Below are positions 1 to 11,236 of a stretch of 64,000 nt of DNA, in pieces (position 1 is the first letter of the stretch; every line of letters begins with the position of its first letter). The notes under the pieces were generated by a model. It worked only from the letters and a program-made list of their open reading frames with translations, was not told the DNA's origin and did no database searches. The stretch is from contig NC_088308.1 in NCBI RefSeq assembly GCF_910592395.1, forward strand, positions 12,727,001 to 12,791,000, in the 5' to 3' direction. Made by a program: the position numbers and the translations under genes. Source of the stretch: Lineus longissimus (lineage: Eukaryota; Nemertea; Pilidiophora; Heteronemertea; Lineidae).

Positions 1-332
1 ATTACAGTGGCTGTTGGTTAGCAGCAGAAGCCTTTTGATTTTGGGTTTGAAGTTCAAAGGTGAATGTCAGCTTGTTCGAAGGAAATGAAATTAGTATAGT
101 AATAGTACTTATAATAAGCTTTTCCATAGTGCCTGTTTCAGATTACTTGGTTTCTGTTCACAAATGCTTTGTGATTATTGTACACCCAGCCTCCATCAAA
201 GAAAGCTTTCTGGGGTTTCAAAGAGTGGGCACAAAGCACTCGATAAAGGAACGAAGTACCTGTCGGGGAGTAAAATTCTTTTGCATATGATCTTTTAATA
301 AATACAGTTTTGTCTTTTCTTTGTTTTTTCAG
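1..332 (+). other. Intron upstream of the first visible ABCC exon
   Basis: No coding exon or known repeat is recognised here. The stretch just before the exon is T-rich (cttttctttgttttttcag) and serves as its splice acceptor tract. Short open frames look random. Confidence 0.6.
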
Positions 333-643
333 CTGTCTTTGTTGTGATCTGCTACTTCATCTATGCGTGTGCCTCTGTTCGAGCTTCATTCAGCCTTCAT
401 TCCAGTATGTTGGATAACATCCTCAAAGCACCAATGGCATTCTTCGATACAACACCTGTAGGGCGTATTGTAAATCGCTTCTCACGGGATATGGATACAA
501 TTGATACCGAGATTCCAAACACATTTTCAAGTTTGATCGACTGCATGTTGTGCGTGGTGAGCACAATTGTCGTAATATCCTACAGCACCCCTATATTTCT
601 AGCAATGCTATTGCCTTTGAGCATCCTATACTATCTCATCCAG
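333..643 (+). CDS. ABCC transporter exon: TMD2 helices and coupling region
   Basis: The exon opens after a pyrimidine-rich tract ending in CAG and closes at CAG before gtaagt. It carries 2 bases of a split codon plus 103 codons. The peptide contains a hydrophobic helix (VVICYFIYACASVRASF), then HSSMLDNILKAPMAFFDTTP and GRIVNRFSRDMDTID, the highly conserved intracellular stretch of ABCC second membrane domains that couples to the nucleotide-binding domains. A second hydrophobic segment (CMLCVVSTIVVISY) and a third (LAMLLPLSILYYLIQ) follow. No stop or frameshift is visible, so it looks functional. Reading past the donor runs into intron sequence. Confidence 0.93.
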
Positions 644-870
644 GTAAGTTGGAGAATAAACCCTTACTACAAATTATTTTGTCAGTCATTGTTGTCCATA
701 AAAATTGTTTTGCTCGGGGTGAGTACTTTAAATTCAGTACAAATAGAACCCGGCAGAAGACAACCTTTGACAGCAAATGTTGGTCTAATCCGATTCTTGA
801 CTTGGTAATTAAAGGGCAAAAACTCCAAATTTTGATCGTAGGTATCTCTCATGATAAGGATACATATATT
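644..870 (+). other. Intron start with a degenerate HINE-A monomer scrap
   Basis: After the donor, bases about 770-870 weakly match the HINE-A monomer (gattcttgacttgg, then a damaged caggg block, then gataaggatacat). The first 120 bases show nothing recognisable. Confidence 0.45.
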
Positions 871-1130
871 GAGCCATCGCGGGGAGCGGGCTGGCACAAA
901 GGTTGAGCATTGGCATTGTGATCGGGAGGTCCCAGGTTCAATATCCGGCCGGTGCCCCTCTTAACTGGCCTGAAACGTCCTTTGGGATGCGCTAGATTGT
1001 GGCTGCCCCTTGATTTACCAGAAAGGTATCTGGATCGGCTGGGAAATAATACCTGCGATTGTTAAGCACTTTGAGACATGAGTATATATTACAGTGAAAA
1101 GCGCTCTTTGAAAACTCACTATTATTGTTA
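871..1130 (+). mobile_element. tRNA-derived SINE with LINE-like 3' tail
   Basis: A tRNA-like head has an A-box-like TGGCACAAAGG at 892-902 and a B-box GGTTCAATATCC at 935-946, the right spacing for an internal RNA polymerase III promoter. The body carries no open frame. The tail contains GCACTTTGAG and later AAGCGCTCTTTGAAAA, then a run of ATTATTG-type repeats. The tail resembles the 3' end of the LINE at 4265-5331 (GCGCTTTGAG, then GCGCTATACAAG), as expected for a SINE mobilised by a CR1/L2-like LINE. The exact 5' end is uncertain. Confidence 0.65.
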
Positions 1131-1169
1131 TCATCATATTCATTTTACATGATTATGAAACCCAGCTTT

Positions 1170-2300
1170 ATGGCTCACCTGAGGGGAATCTATACAACAC
1201 CACTGTGTCCGTCTTCCATCATGATCGTGGTTGCCTGTATCCTGGTTTCACCTGACTCCATATGTCATGTTACCGCGGACACCGAATTTTGGTCCGATCT
1301 GATTCTTGACTTGGCCACCTGGGTGGAAACCTTAAAAGTGTTATATCTCTTATGAGTGACTCGTTTTCAATGAAATGTTTATGGTAGGTTCTCCTAGTAA
1401 GGATACATCACATATCATACAGGTCTTTGATTTGAGATAATCAATGTCACAGAGATCAAATGGCAAATTTGGTACACATGACTCCCTACATCATATAACC
1501 TCTGACACAGAATTTAGTTTTGGCCACCAGGGGACCAAAGCTAAAAAAGGTAAAAGTTTTATGGTAGGTTCTCCTAGTGAGGATACATCACATATCCTAC
1601 GGGTTTTTGATTTGACTTAAGTGTCAAGGTCACAGAGGTCATACGGTGTGAATTGTCTGTTTGAGTGTAACTATGGCACGTTTCTGAACTGCTAAAGCTA
1701 TGAACTTGACATTTTGTACAGATGACTCCCTGTGTCAGGTAACCACTGAAAACGAATTTCTGTCCGATCTGATTCTTGTGACTTGGCCACCAGGGAACCT
1801 AAAGTGGAAACCTATAAAGTGTGATATCGCTCTTATGAGTGACTCCTTTTCGATAAAATTTTTATTGTAGGTTCTCCTAGCAAGGATACATCACATGTCT
1901 TACAGGTTATTCATTTGACCTAGTTTTCAAGGTCACAGAGGTCAAATGGCGTAAATTGGTTGTTTTAGTGTAAAAATGGCACGTTGCCTATTAACCGCTA
2001 AAGCTATGAACTTAAAATTTTGTACACATGACTCCCCATGTCACCTTGGACACCGAATGTTGAGCTGATCTGGTGGCCAAAACTAAAAAGGTAAAAAGTG
2101 CAATATCTTGCTTATTAGTGACTTGTTTTCCATGATATTTTCATGGTAGGTACTCCAAGCAAAGATACATCACATGTCATACCGACTTTGGTCTGACCTA
2201 GATACTATACATTTTGAATGTTTCAGGATGAATTCATAATCACCAAATTTCTCTATGGTGAGCACAATGGACCGTGGCCGTTTCATTTGATTAGACCAAC
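1170..2300 (+). repeat. HINE-A copy (interspersed ~300-base monomer element)
   Basis: It begins at ggctcacctgaggggaatct and ends just past ggtgagcacaatggaccg. About three degenerate monomers lie between. Two carry the AGGTCACAGAGGTCA direct repeat (1627, 1930). CTCF-like blocks are mutated (ccaccagggga, ccaccaggga). No coding capacity. Confidence 0.75.
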
Positions 2301-2332
2301 TCTTCAAGGTTACTAAGGTAAAATGACAGAGG

Positions 2333-3285
2333 CCATTTTTAGCTCACCTGGAGAGAGGTTAGCTTATCGTACGGCGCAGCATCCCTCCTCCGCCGTCGTT
2401 GGGGATGTCCCTCTGTAACCGCTGTGGCTATCAACTTGAAACATGGTACACATGTTCCCCTATATGTAGTAAAACCTGAGAGACCGAAATTTCGGTCTGG
2501 TTCGATTCCAAATTTTACCACCAGATGGCTAAAACCAAAAATGCATGTTCTATATCACCCTAACTAAGGGCTCGGTCATCACCAAATTTTATCAAAGGCA
2601 CATGTAATCACGATACATTTCATGTCACACAGGTTTTTGATTGTAGCTACTTTTCTTGGTCTCACAGGTCAGATAGCGTAAATTTGCTGATGGTGGTATG
2701 TTTTCTAACTACTGGTGCTACGTTCTCTACACTGTTGGCCCACTGTAGGGGAGTCTATACAACACTTCTGTGTCTGTCGTCGTTGTCGTTGTATCCTGTT
2801 TCAAAACAAGTGGCACATTTCTTAAACACTAGAGCTATGAACTTGAAACTTTGTACACAGGACAATGAATTTCGGTGTGATCTGATTCTTGACTTGGCCA
2901 GCAGGGGGCCAGAATTGGAAACCTAAAAAGTGTGATATCTCTCTTATGATTTCAATAACAATTTTATGGTAGGTTCTCCTAGCAATCATATAGGTTTTTG
3001 ATTTGACCTAATTTTCAAGGTCACAGCGGTAAAATGGTGTAAAGTGGCCATTTGATTGTAACTATGGCACATTTCTTAATCACTAAAGCTATGAACTTGA
3101 AATTTGGTACGCTTGACTCTTTACGTCATATAACCGCTGACTCTGAATTTCGGTCTGATCTTATTATCGACTAGGCAACAACGGCCAAAATTAAGAAGGT
3201 AAAAAACGCAATTTATCTCGCTTATTAGTGACTTGTTTTCGATGATATTTTTATGGTAGGTACTCCTAACCAGGATACATCACAT
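2333..3285 (+). repeat. HINE-A copies, degenerate and composite
   Basis: It starts with a short foldback (gctcacctggagagaggttagc) followed by CCGTCG-rich sequence, then an internal second start at about 2722 (ggcccactgtaggggagtct). TGGCCAGCAGGGGGC at 2895 fits the CTCF core consensus. The right edge is interrupted by a LINE fragment. Open frames here are incidental. Confidence 0.7.
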
Positions 3286-3850
3286 ACTGGTGAACTTTTA
3301 AAATGCAAAAGTAAGTTGGAGTTGTATTCTTCTCTTAAGATCAATTTTGGAAGAGAAAGGTATTTAGATTCAGTGGTTAACCCTAACTTTAGGAGAGGCA
3401 CTTCAAAGGTTCATGTATCAGATCATAACTTTGATAATGAGTCTGGGAGAAGAAAAAATATCCCTAGGGAAAAACGGGTATGTTCATTGTGTACCTCAGG
3501 TGAGATAGAGTCGGAGTTTCATGTGATAATGGAATGTGCCAGGCATGATATGAAAGAAATTCGGGCTAATGCTCTGGAGGAAGTGAAATTAATTAATGGA
3601 ATTTTTCGGGGGTTCGACAGTAAATAGATCTTTACATACTGTTTACTGGGTCATGACGTGAGTATGAGTCATACAGTAACAGCCTTTGAAAATTGTGAAA
3701 TTAACAAATTAGGGAGGGGTATTGTTCGTGAGTTGTCTTCACTGTCTTCATTCCTTTTCGTAAAGATGCTTATTTTAATGATATTGTCGGACAAATAAAC
3801 GGAAAAAGGCGGCTTTCACAATACGCTGATGTTCTCTCTATTTAACTTTT
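3286..3850 (+). mobile_element. LINE fragment: C-terminal Cys/His region of a non-LTR retrotransposon
   Basis: The open frame ending at 3627 encodes a stretch typical of LINE polyprotein C-termini: LYSSLKINFGRERYLD, then a basic segment, then PREKRVCSLC followed by ESEFHVIMEC. That gives the C-x2-C...H-x4-C arrangement found downstream of reverse transcriptase in several non-LTR clades. The first residues of the open frame come from HINE-A sequence, so the element was inserted into a repeat and truncated at its 5' side. About 220 bases of 3' flank follow, without a clear tail. It is a relic and not expected to be active. Confidence 0.65.
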
Positions 3851-4009
3851 AAAAAATAATTCTACATTGGCCGTGACGGGCCGAAGACAACAATATCTTC
3901 TAAACATTCTCCCCTTTCTCGATATTTACGGATGAAATCCAGCGTCATATCGACAGTCCAAACAAAACATCTCTCGAGAGTACAAACTTATCTTACCGGT
4001 TTAACGGAG

Positions 4010-4264
4010 CGAACTATAACTCTCGTCCCTCGCCTGTCGTCTGTCGTCCGTATCCTGTGTGGCACGTTTCTTAACTGCTTGTGCTATGAACTTGAAACTT
4101 TGTACACATCATGACCTAGGTTACATGACCTCTGGCTGCGAATTTCGGTCCGGTCTGATTCCTCACCTGGCCACCAGGGGGCTAAAACCAAAAACTTAAA
4201 AAGTGCGATAAATCGTTTATTACTGATTTGTTTTTGCTAAAATTTTTATGGTAGGTACCCCTAA
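4010..4264 (+). repeat. HINE-A segment left of a LINE insertion
   Basis: It opens in the CGTC-rich 5' zone, continues to a CTCF-like TGGCCACCAGGGGGC at 4168 and stops at tatggtaggtacccctaa, where the LINE begins. The same monomer resumes after the LINE at 5332. The 150 bases before it are unassigned. Confidence 0.75.
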
Positions 4265-5331
4265 TAATAGGTGTGCGTTGAGGGTAAACTTTCAAAGCCA
4301 AGTATGATCAAGTGTGGGGTACCTCAGGGTTCCATACTTGGTCCCCTGTTATTTTCCATCTATACTACACCTATCGGTGCTATCATCATGGCACATAGCA
4401 TTTCTTACCACTTTTATGCCGATGACAGTCAGTTATACCTGGTTTTCACACTGCCTGAGCTCGGCCCCACATGTGACTTGATGTCAACCGGTGTTTTCGA
4501 CCTCAACAAATGGTTGGTAAGAAACTTTCTCAAGTGTAATGGTGAAAAGACAGATCTATTGTTCATTGGTCCCAAGAAGCACATCGACGTGCTTAGGCTG
4601 CAATCAGTCCGCATCATTGACGCTGATGTGTATGCTTCTCTTTCAGCGAGAAACCTTGGTGTAGTTTTTGACAGTGAATTCACTTTCAAACAGCACATCA
4701 GTGCTTGTGTTAGGGCCTCATACTTTCATATCCGCAATATTGGAAAGATCCGCAGATATCTATCGGTCAACACCACCAGGCTCTATATTCAAGCCCTCAT
4801 CACTTCTAGACTTGACTTCTGCAATTCCCTTCTTCTTGGCTTGCCTAAATCTACTGTCCGTCAACTGCAGTTAGTGCAAAACAACGCGGCTCGTCTTATT
4901 ACCAAGTCTCGAAAGAGGTCACATATTACCCCAGTCCTCAAGTCTCTACATTGGCTCCCTGTTGAACAGCGTATCGCTTACAAGGTCCTCCTCCTTACTT
5001 TCAAATGTCTCCATGGTCTGGCCCCATCCTATCTCTCCGAGCTTATATCAATCTACACACCTAACCGTCCCCTTCGCTCCTCAGCTGAAACTCTCCTTCA
5101 ACCTCCCAGAGCAAAGGTGCAATCAATAGGAACTAGAGCTTTTTCTATTGGTGCACCAAAAATGTGGAATAAACTTCCAGCAACTATCAGAAACATCCAA
5201 GACATTGTTCCTTTCAAACGTTCCTTGAAACATTTCCTCTTTTCTGAAGCCTTCATTAGCAGTGATGCAGCGCTTTGAGCGATCCTAATGGATCGGATAC
5301 TGCGCTATACAAGACTCGTTATATATATAAT
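4265..5331 (+). mobile_element. 5'-truncated CR1/L2-like LINE inserted in HINE-A
   Basis: The insertion splits a HINE-A monomer between cccct and aaggatacatc. The 5' border falls inside the reverse transcriptase, the usual product of incomplete target-primed reverse transcription. The 3' tail after the stop codon has a small stem (GATCC-taat-GGATC at 5280-5293), GCGCTATACAAG and a run of tatata/ataata, typical of CR1/L2 ends. Being uninterrupted over 335 codons, it is among the youngest insertions here. Confidence 0.8.
4271..5278 (+). CDS. LINE reverse transcriptase, C-terminal 335 codons
   Basis: The open frame encodes the second half of a non-LTR reverse transcriptase. GVPQGSILGPLLFSIY is the conserved block before the active site, and YADDSQLY at about residues 52-59 is the catalytic motif with the aspartate pair. 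Thumb and C-terminal motifs follow: SRLDFCNSLLLGLPKS, QNNAARLITKS and ITPVLKSLHWLPVEQRIAYK, all characteristic of the CR1/L2/jockey group. The endonuclease and the first RT blocks are missing, so the fragment cannot move by itself. No internal stop is present and the frame ends SDAAL-stop. The annotated start is only the first ATG of a truncated frame. Confidence 0.85.
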   Translation: MCVEGKLSKPSMIKCGVPQGSILGPLLFSIYTTPIGAIIMAHSISYHFYADDSQLYLVFTLPELGPTCDLMSTGVFDLNKWLVRNFLKCNGEKTDLLFIGPKKHIDVLRLQSVRIIDADVYASLSARNLGVVFDSEFTFKQHISACVRASYFHIRNIGKIRRYLSVNTTRLYIQALITSRLDFCNSLLLGLPKSTVRQLQLVQNNAARLITKSRKRSHITPVLKSLHWLPVEQRIAYKVLLLTFKCLHGLAPSYLSELISIYTPNRPLRSSAETLLQPPRAKVQSIGTRAFSIGAPKMWNKLPATIRNIQDIVPFKRSLKHFLFSEAFISSDAAL

Positions 5332-5777
5332 AAGGATACATCACATATCATACAGGTCTTTGATTTAACGTACTTGTCAAGGTCACAGAGGTCAAACTCT
5401 CAAATTTCACCGATAGCGGCACGTTTTGTCTTTATTCATCCTATAGTCTTTAAATTTGGTATGTAGACACCTGTTATGTAGCTCTACATGTTGACAAAAA
5501 ATCAGGTCGATGTGGCGTACTTTTCAAGGTCACAGAGGTCAAATGGTGTGAATTGGCCGTTTGTGTATAAATATGGCACGTTTCTTAACCACTAAAGCTA
5601 TGAACTTTAAACTTGGTACACATGACTCACTAGGTCAGATGACCTGTGACACTGATATTCGGTCCGGTCTGATTCTTAACTTGGCCACCAGGGGGCCAAA
5701 AATCAAAAATTTGAATAGTGCCATATCTCGCTTATTACTGATTAGTTTTTGGTTAAAATTTATGGTAGATTCTCTTA
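5332..5777 (+). repeat. HINE-A segment between LINE and MITE
   Basis: It holds two direct repeats AGGTCACAGAGGTCA (5390, 5527), the inverted pair AGGTCAGATGACCT at 5632 and TGGCCACCAGGGGGC at 5682. It ends at the TTA (5775-5777) duplicated by the following MITE. Monomer order matches 49.3-49.7 and 60.0-60.4 kb, so these three are the same subfamily. Confidence 0.85.
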
Positions 5778-6793
5778 GGGATCACATCCAAAGTCCGCAC
5801 GCGATATTCGCCGGCAAAATTCACCCTACAGTATTTCGCCTGCGAAATCTGTCCAAAAATCGACCGGCGAATGCGAGGCAATAATATGTCAGATGCGAAA
5901 TTCGCCCACAATCGCACCTATTCTTCGATTTCGCCCCAAAAATCGCTCCAGGTGATAATGGGGCGATTTTACAAAATTGGTGACTCTTGCATGATTGTCC
6001 GAGTTTCAGAACGATTTGCAATGACTTTCGTCTTGTAAAATGTTTTATTGGCGGAAAAGTGCAGTCACGTGATTTAAACAAATCGGGTCATACTTAACAG
6101 CGTCCACCAGGTTTAAACACATATATACATTAAAGCCATCAAAGTAAAATCTAATGGTCATAAACGAAATAAGCATGAAATTTTCAGGAAATGTGTTTTT
6201 TATGGTGTACGTATTACGCTTATGGCCACAAAATTTTATTTTGATGACTTTATACTCGACTTGAAACCTGGTGAACGCTGGTGGGCGCTGGTGGACGCTG
6301 TTTAGGATGACCGGATACTACAACGATCTTGATTGGTTGGCTGAGACTCGGAAACATAAGCCTAACTATGATTAGCTGTATGATTCGGTACATTCCGCCA
6401 CAATCCTTCGGAATACATACCATAATACTAAGAACCTCAGACCTCTGTGCCAAATTTGTGTAGCTTCTCGTGGATAGATGTGATGTATATGATTACTGGA
6501 GTCAGGTTTACTGGGAATTCCAGTTTGTGTTTTTGTTCGGTCTGCTATCAGCTGATGTGGGAACTCGCCTACTACAACTGATCTATTATAAATATTTGCT
6601 TCGTTCCGATGGTTGGTGAGAGCGAATTAGGCGCGATTATTTTTTTCGCCTCCAATTTTTATTCAGTCTGAATTTTCGCCTGATCATAATAGAATCGCCG
6701 AAGCAGGGAGCGATTTGGAGGCGAATGAGTGTGGCGATATTCGGCCAGGCGAATTTTCGCCCAGATTCGCGTGCAGACTTTGGACGTGATCCC
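5778..6793. mobile_element. PIF/Harbinger-like MITE, 1016 bases, TTA target duplication
   Basis: Terminal inverted repeats start GGGATCACATCCAAAGTCCG on the left and, on the complementary strand of the right end, GGGATCACGTCCAAAGTCTG. Similarity continues for about 27 bases. It is flanked by TTA at 5775-5777 and 6794-6796, and removing it restores the HINE-A sequence actctTTAgcaaggatacat. A 3-base TTA/TWA duplication and GGG ends are the PIF/Harbinger signature. The interior is CG-rich near the ends (repeated ttcgcc/ggcgaa) with no transposase, so it is non-autonomous. Confidence 0.85.
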
Positions 6794-6796
6794 TTA

Positions 6797-7374
6797 GCAA
6801 GGATACATGACATATGATACGGGTTTTTGATTTGACGTACTTGTCAAGGTCACAGAGGTCAAATGGCGCAAAATTGGCCATTTGAGCCTAACTGTGGAAT
6901 GTTTGTTCAGCCCTAAGGCTATGAACTTGAGACTTTGTACAAAGGACCCCCTAGGTCAGCTGACCATTGACCCTGAATTTCAGTCCGGTCTGATTCTCGA
7001 CTTGGCCACAAGGGGGCCAAAAGTGAAAACCTAGAAAGTGTGATATCTCGCTTATTAGTGATTCGTTTTCAATAACATTTTTATGGTAGGTTCTCCTAGC
7101 AAGGATTCATCACATGTCAAATGAATTTTTGATCTGACCTGCTTTTCAAGGTCACAGAGGTCAAATGGCGTAAATTGGTCGTTTGATTGTACCTATGGCA
7201 CGTTTCTTAACCACTAAAGCTATGAACTTGAAATTTGGTACACATGACTCCCTACGTCATGTTACCTCAGACACCGAATTTAGATCTGATCTGGTACTCA
7301 ACTTGGCCACCAGGAGGCCAAAACTAAAATAGGTAAAAAGTGCAATATATTTTGTTTATTAGTGACTTGTTTTT
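6797..7374 (+). repeat. HINE-A segment, left flank of the 13-kb insertion
   Basis: Two monomers with AGGTCACAGAGGTCA at 6847 and 7149, and CTCF-like blocks with single mismatches. It breaks off at gtgacttgttttt, exactly where the HINE-B 5' end begins. The matching continuation (gatgatattcttatgg) is found at 20576. Confidence 0.85.
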
Positions 7375-7375
7375 A

Positions 7376-8345
7376 GCTCAGCTGACAAAGTCATATTACA
7401 AGGTCATATTACTAAGGGAATGGTGTCCGTCCTTCCTGCCATCCTTCCTTCCATGTCAATTTTGGGCATTTTGTAAACGTAAGACCTAGGCACTTTGTTG
7501 GCGCTGCTAAATTAGGAGTAGCCCAAGGGGAACTCAGAAACCAAAAATCAGCGCGATCCGACCTACATTCGGCGAATGAGGTCATCGGGAAGTTTAAACT
7601 TCTTTCCTTTATACCTCGGTCCACAGAGGAAATAATATTGTTTTCAAATCTGGCCGAATATTTTTAAATAATTTTTCATTTTGACTTGTAATGGAATTAG
7701 TTAAGTTTTCACTGCCAGTTGGCGCTACAGGCACATTTGACAGATTTTTTGACGATTTAAAAGCCCGGGTTATGACGTATAGTTGCGCAGTTGTATTCTG
7801 CGCATTGAATTGGCCAAGGAACCAGGCTATATTTCAGCATACCCACTGTGACCAGTCTAAAGATGGAAGATTGATTTTGCAACAAGTAACCAATTTTCTG
7901 CTAAAAAGTAGTCAAGTAGGCGATATTATCACTAGTTCCTTTCAGTGGGTAGTCATAAGGTCTTAAGGGAATACTTTCAGAAAATAGTTCTTGAAAATTT
8001 TGGCCACAATGCTGTGAAAACGATATCGGAAGTGCACGCTCTGTTTGCGATGTATTTTGAAGTGAGAATTCCCACAGTATGTGCAGTGAATCGGCATGAT
8101 TATGTTTGCATATTAGTTTTTAGTACTACGATTCTTACATGAGTAAAAGGAGATGTTTTAAGCAACACAATAATGTTACTCCCATAAAAATTGATTCAAA
8201 ATTGACGGAGCTACGGCATTCTGTTCGGCAATTGGCAGCGCTGATAAAATACATTGCATGCTAATACATGCCAAATGGCACACTTTAAAAAGCGCTCATT
8301 GGACAACGTAGGGAATCACCAGTAATGACGTCATCGCTGATCTAA
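7376..8345 (+). repeat. HINE-B 5' module
   Basis: From the subterminal GCTCAGCTGAC to gacgtcatcgctgatctaaat. The segment from about 7919 repeats closely at 12793-13210 in the short nested copy, sharing blocks such as cgatattatcac, ttcttgaaaattt and aaaacgatatcggaagtgca. It contains open frames of 91 and 65 codons that do not survive in the second copy, so I do not call them genes. Confidence 0.7.
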
Positions 8346-9462
8346 ATCTTCTATATAATAATATTAGAAGGGGGACGAATAAAGTCACACTTAGAGGCGT
8401 TGGATCGCCTTGAAATTTTGCATGAATGGTGGTGACACCTTACCCTGATGCAACGTCTTGGTTTTATTAAAAAATTTACTTCAGCGGAGCAGTAATGAGG
8501 GATTTTTAATCGGACACTGTCAATTCTCCTTACCACTCACAGAAGCCAAGCCATTGCTGTTAAGTTATGCTGGGGCTTAATCAATTACCTGTATTCCCTG
8601 TGGGGTGAATAACATTACCTTTTGAACAGCTGGCTATAGGGGGATGATTGGAACAGCCGGTATACCTGCTGACCTGCTGAACCCAGGTTGATGTTATTTT
8701 CAATCCACGATTGCAGGTCACCTGATTTTTGAGATTTCGCGGGAAATGAAATTGTAAACAAACGCATGTGTGCAGTTCAAATGTAAACAAAAATGTATTT
8801 TTGGTATTTTTGGTTGCTGGACTTGGGTTTTCCCGCAGTAAGGAGCTGGGGTCAAATTGGTGGTCTATTGTTTATGGGTGCTGTTTTAGTCAGAGGTAGC
8901 CCTTGATTATGAAGGGATTTTCAAATTAAGGTGACCATGGTCTTTTTATATGCTCACCACGGCTTTCAATACTTGATGTATCTGAAGAGGCGTGCGGAAC
9001 CTGACATGGCCTTACCAAGGAGCTGCTCACGGTGCTGAACTTCTAGCTTGCCTGTCGACTAAGTGCCTTTTTGGCCGAGACATTGCTACATGTAGGAGGA
9101 GCACGTATTTTAAAGTTATAGTAGTGATAGTACAGTTGGTTCGAGCCATTTGGAAGCCGACGTGTGAACGCCTATCTGGGTTCTCCTTCTTCTCCGTATA
9201 AAAAGGGGAATATTGCTGACTAAGGAACGAGGCATATTGACATTGCCTCATCATCTCTATCGGACCAATTGATATACTTTTATATGCACGCATACATCAC
9301 GCCATTGCAGGGTCCGAGTCTGTGGAAAATTGGTTTGATTAATCTGTCTCTTTGATATTGCTCCTTTATTGCATTAGATTTTCATCGCAATTCAATCTAT
9401 TCAAGATATAGCCAATTTGAACCTGTCTGCGCCAAGGATAGATTGGTTCCCGATCGACTCAC
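8346..9462 (+). repeat. Dispersed ~1-kb repeat (family E), copy 1
   Basis: A non-coding repeat starting near aagggggacgaataaag and ending near cgccaaggata. Its reverse complement recurs at 52076-52945 with many identical blocks, for example the ggagctgctcacggtgctga stretch. This copy carries an extra segment at about 9180-9380 absent from the other. The other copy lies in a different intron and in opposite orientation. Family unknown. Confidence 0.75.
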
Positions 9463-11236
9463 TAGGGATACGCAGTAGAGCACATTGTCATGAAAAACGA
9501 CCCTTTGTATTGTAAATTCCAATCACCTGCAAGAAAGGTCAATTTCTCTCAATAAAATTAATTTTGTTGACTCCTGTAATCTCTACCTTATTAAAAAAAA
9601 AACAGTGGTGTTCGTCCCAAACTGGTCATTAGACCATATCCACAACTCCGTGGATATGGTCTATTGTTTTTACTGAGCCGATCGCCAGGACCCGAGGGAT
9701 GTGGTTTTCGACACGTATCTCCGAAACTGCCACACGGAACGACCTGAAATTTGGTTAGGTTACGTTTCGTAACCTGCTAACGAACAACGTGTACTTTATT
9801 TTTGCAGCCGTTGCTTACTTTTTTAGTTTTCGGGTGATTTTTGATGAAAATCGCCGGTTCTGAACCGTTCCGGTAATAGCACTGCCTCCCGCGTTTTTAC
9901 CGATTAGGCAATTTGCTCAACGTTGATCTGTCCCGACCTGAACAGGTAGGAGGATACCCGCTACATGGAAGAGCCAACAGACATTTCGTCTACGCATTCT
10001 GGAGTGGGTGAGTGTGATTTTTTCGTGATTGTAATCGCCCTCAAATTTGTGTTGAAACACTGCATCAGACAAAATTAACTCATCAGAGGTCAAGAAAAGG
10101 ATCTTAAGAATATATATTCGCTGTTAGTTTGGGTGATTATAGGGAGCACGTCCATCTTTTGAGGCAAACTTGTCATCCGAATTTTCCAGATCCCCGCAAT
10201 GGCGGATATACATTCATCAAAAAAATTACGAATTTGGGCAAGTTTCATCAAACTGTGCGCCTTAAACACCTAAGAATGTCTCAAAATCACCCAGACTCTA
10301 CACATGAGATATACCTTCACTGAAAATAATTGCTAAAACCTCGCTTAACGTGTCGCGAGTGCTGAAAGCAACAGTTTTGGAGATCGTTTTTCTGTACATC
10401 CTGCTCACTCCTGTAGAAATGTACAGTAAAGCACGTATACACGTGCAGTGTAAATGGACACACGAATGTACACACCTTCTGAAAATATTGTCAGCAAAGG
10501 TGATAAGTGTTTGTTCTGAATTATGACAATGAAATTCATAGACTATTAGCAGGTAGTCAGTGTCTGTTGGTCTGAATAATGAATGATAAAACTTCTAGTG
10601 AAGTTAAAATATTTCCTCGCTCTGTTTTACAGCCTGACGCAGTGACGGGGATGATCAGCATCTGTTCTGTTCTGCGACCGCATCAGTCACGGATATAGGA
10701 GCCTTGACCACGAGGAGCTGATGAGGCAAAGTCGTATAACCGTCTTAACCTTGACATCGGTGCAGTGCTGAATTTGCCGTCCCAAGACAAACCAGTATAA
10801 TATTCCAGCCGTATTTCGTTCTTTTCACTGTAATACTTTTACTTCAAAAAGACTGAATAAATAAACCTACTGTGGCAGTTAGTTTAAAAAGATATTATTG
10901 CATTTTACGTTTTTACTCTTAGTGCTGATCGGTCATACCCCTTGGACTTGGCCGTAACCTTGCATACTGGTTGTCTCGATGCCGTATGCTATGACCATGT
11001 ATATATCTACTGGACTGGTTTGTTGCACCATGTCGAAGGAATTTTATGTAGAGATCAAGACACTTCCCTCACATCACAATCTACACCTCAAAAGAATGGT
11101 TGTAAAAATCCTTGCCATGATTCCCGGTTGCCCCTATGTTGTGACCATGCATGCATCAATGGCCTGGGATGTTGCAACCTTCAAAGGAATGCGAAGTCTA
11201 AATCACATTTATTTTTTGTCCCCAGGTTGTGACTTT
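9463..11236. other. Unassigned sequence with a short hairpin
   Basis: A perfect foldback lies at 9631-9662: AGACCATATCCAC, six-base loop, GTGGATATGGTCT. Related words (gaccatattcc, ggatatggtct) recur at about 11255 and 11800, so this may be the 5' end of another hairpin-started repeat. Around 10620-10890 is sequence with an AATAAA-type end resembling 24950-24990. Open frames at 10942-11269 are cysteine-rich but match no family I know. Confidence 0.4.

Noticed and set aside
3253-3285. N-terminal residues of the LINE-like frame
   Set aside because: The first codons are HINE-A repeat sequence read through into the LINE. They are not part of the retrotransposon protein.
7691-8142. Adjacent frames of 91 and 65 codons in the HINE-B 5' module
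   Set aside because: The homologous segment at 12793-13210 has indels that break both frames, so they are not conserved.
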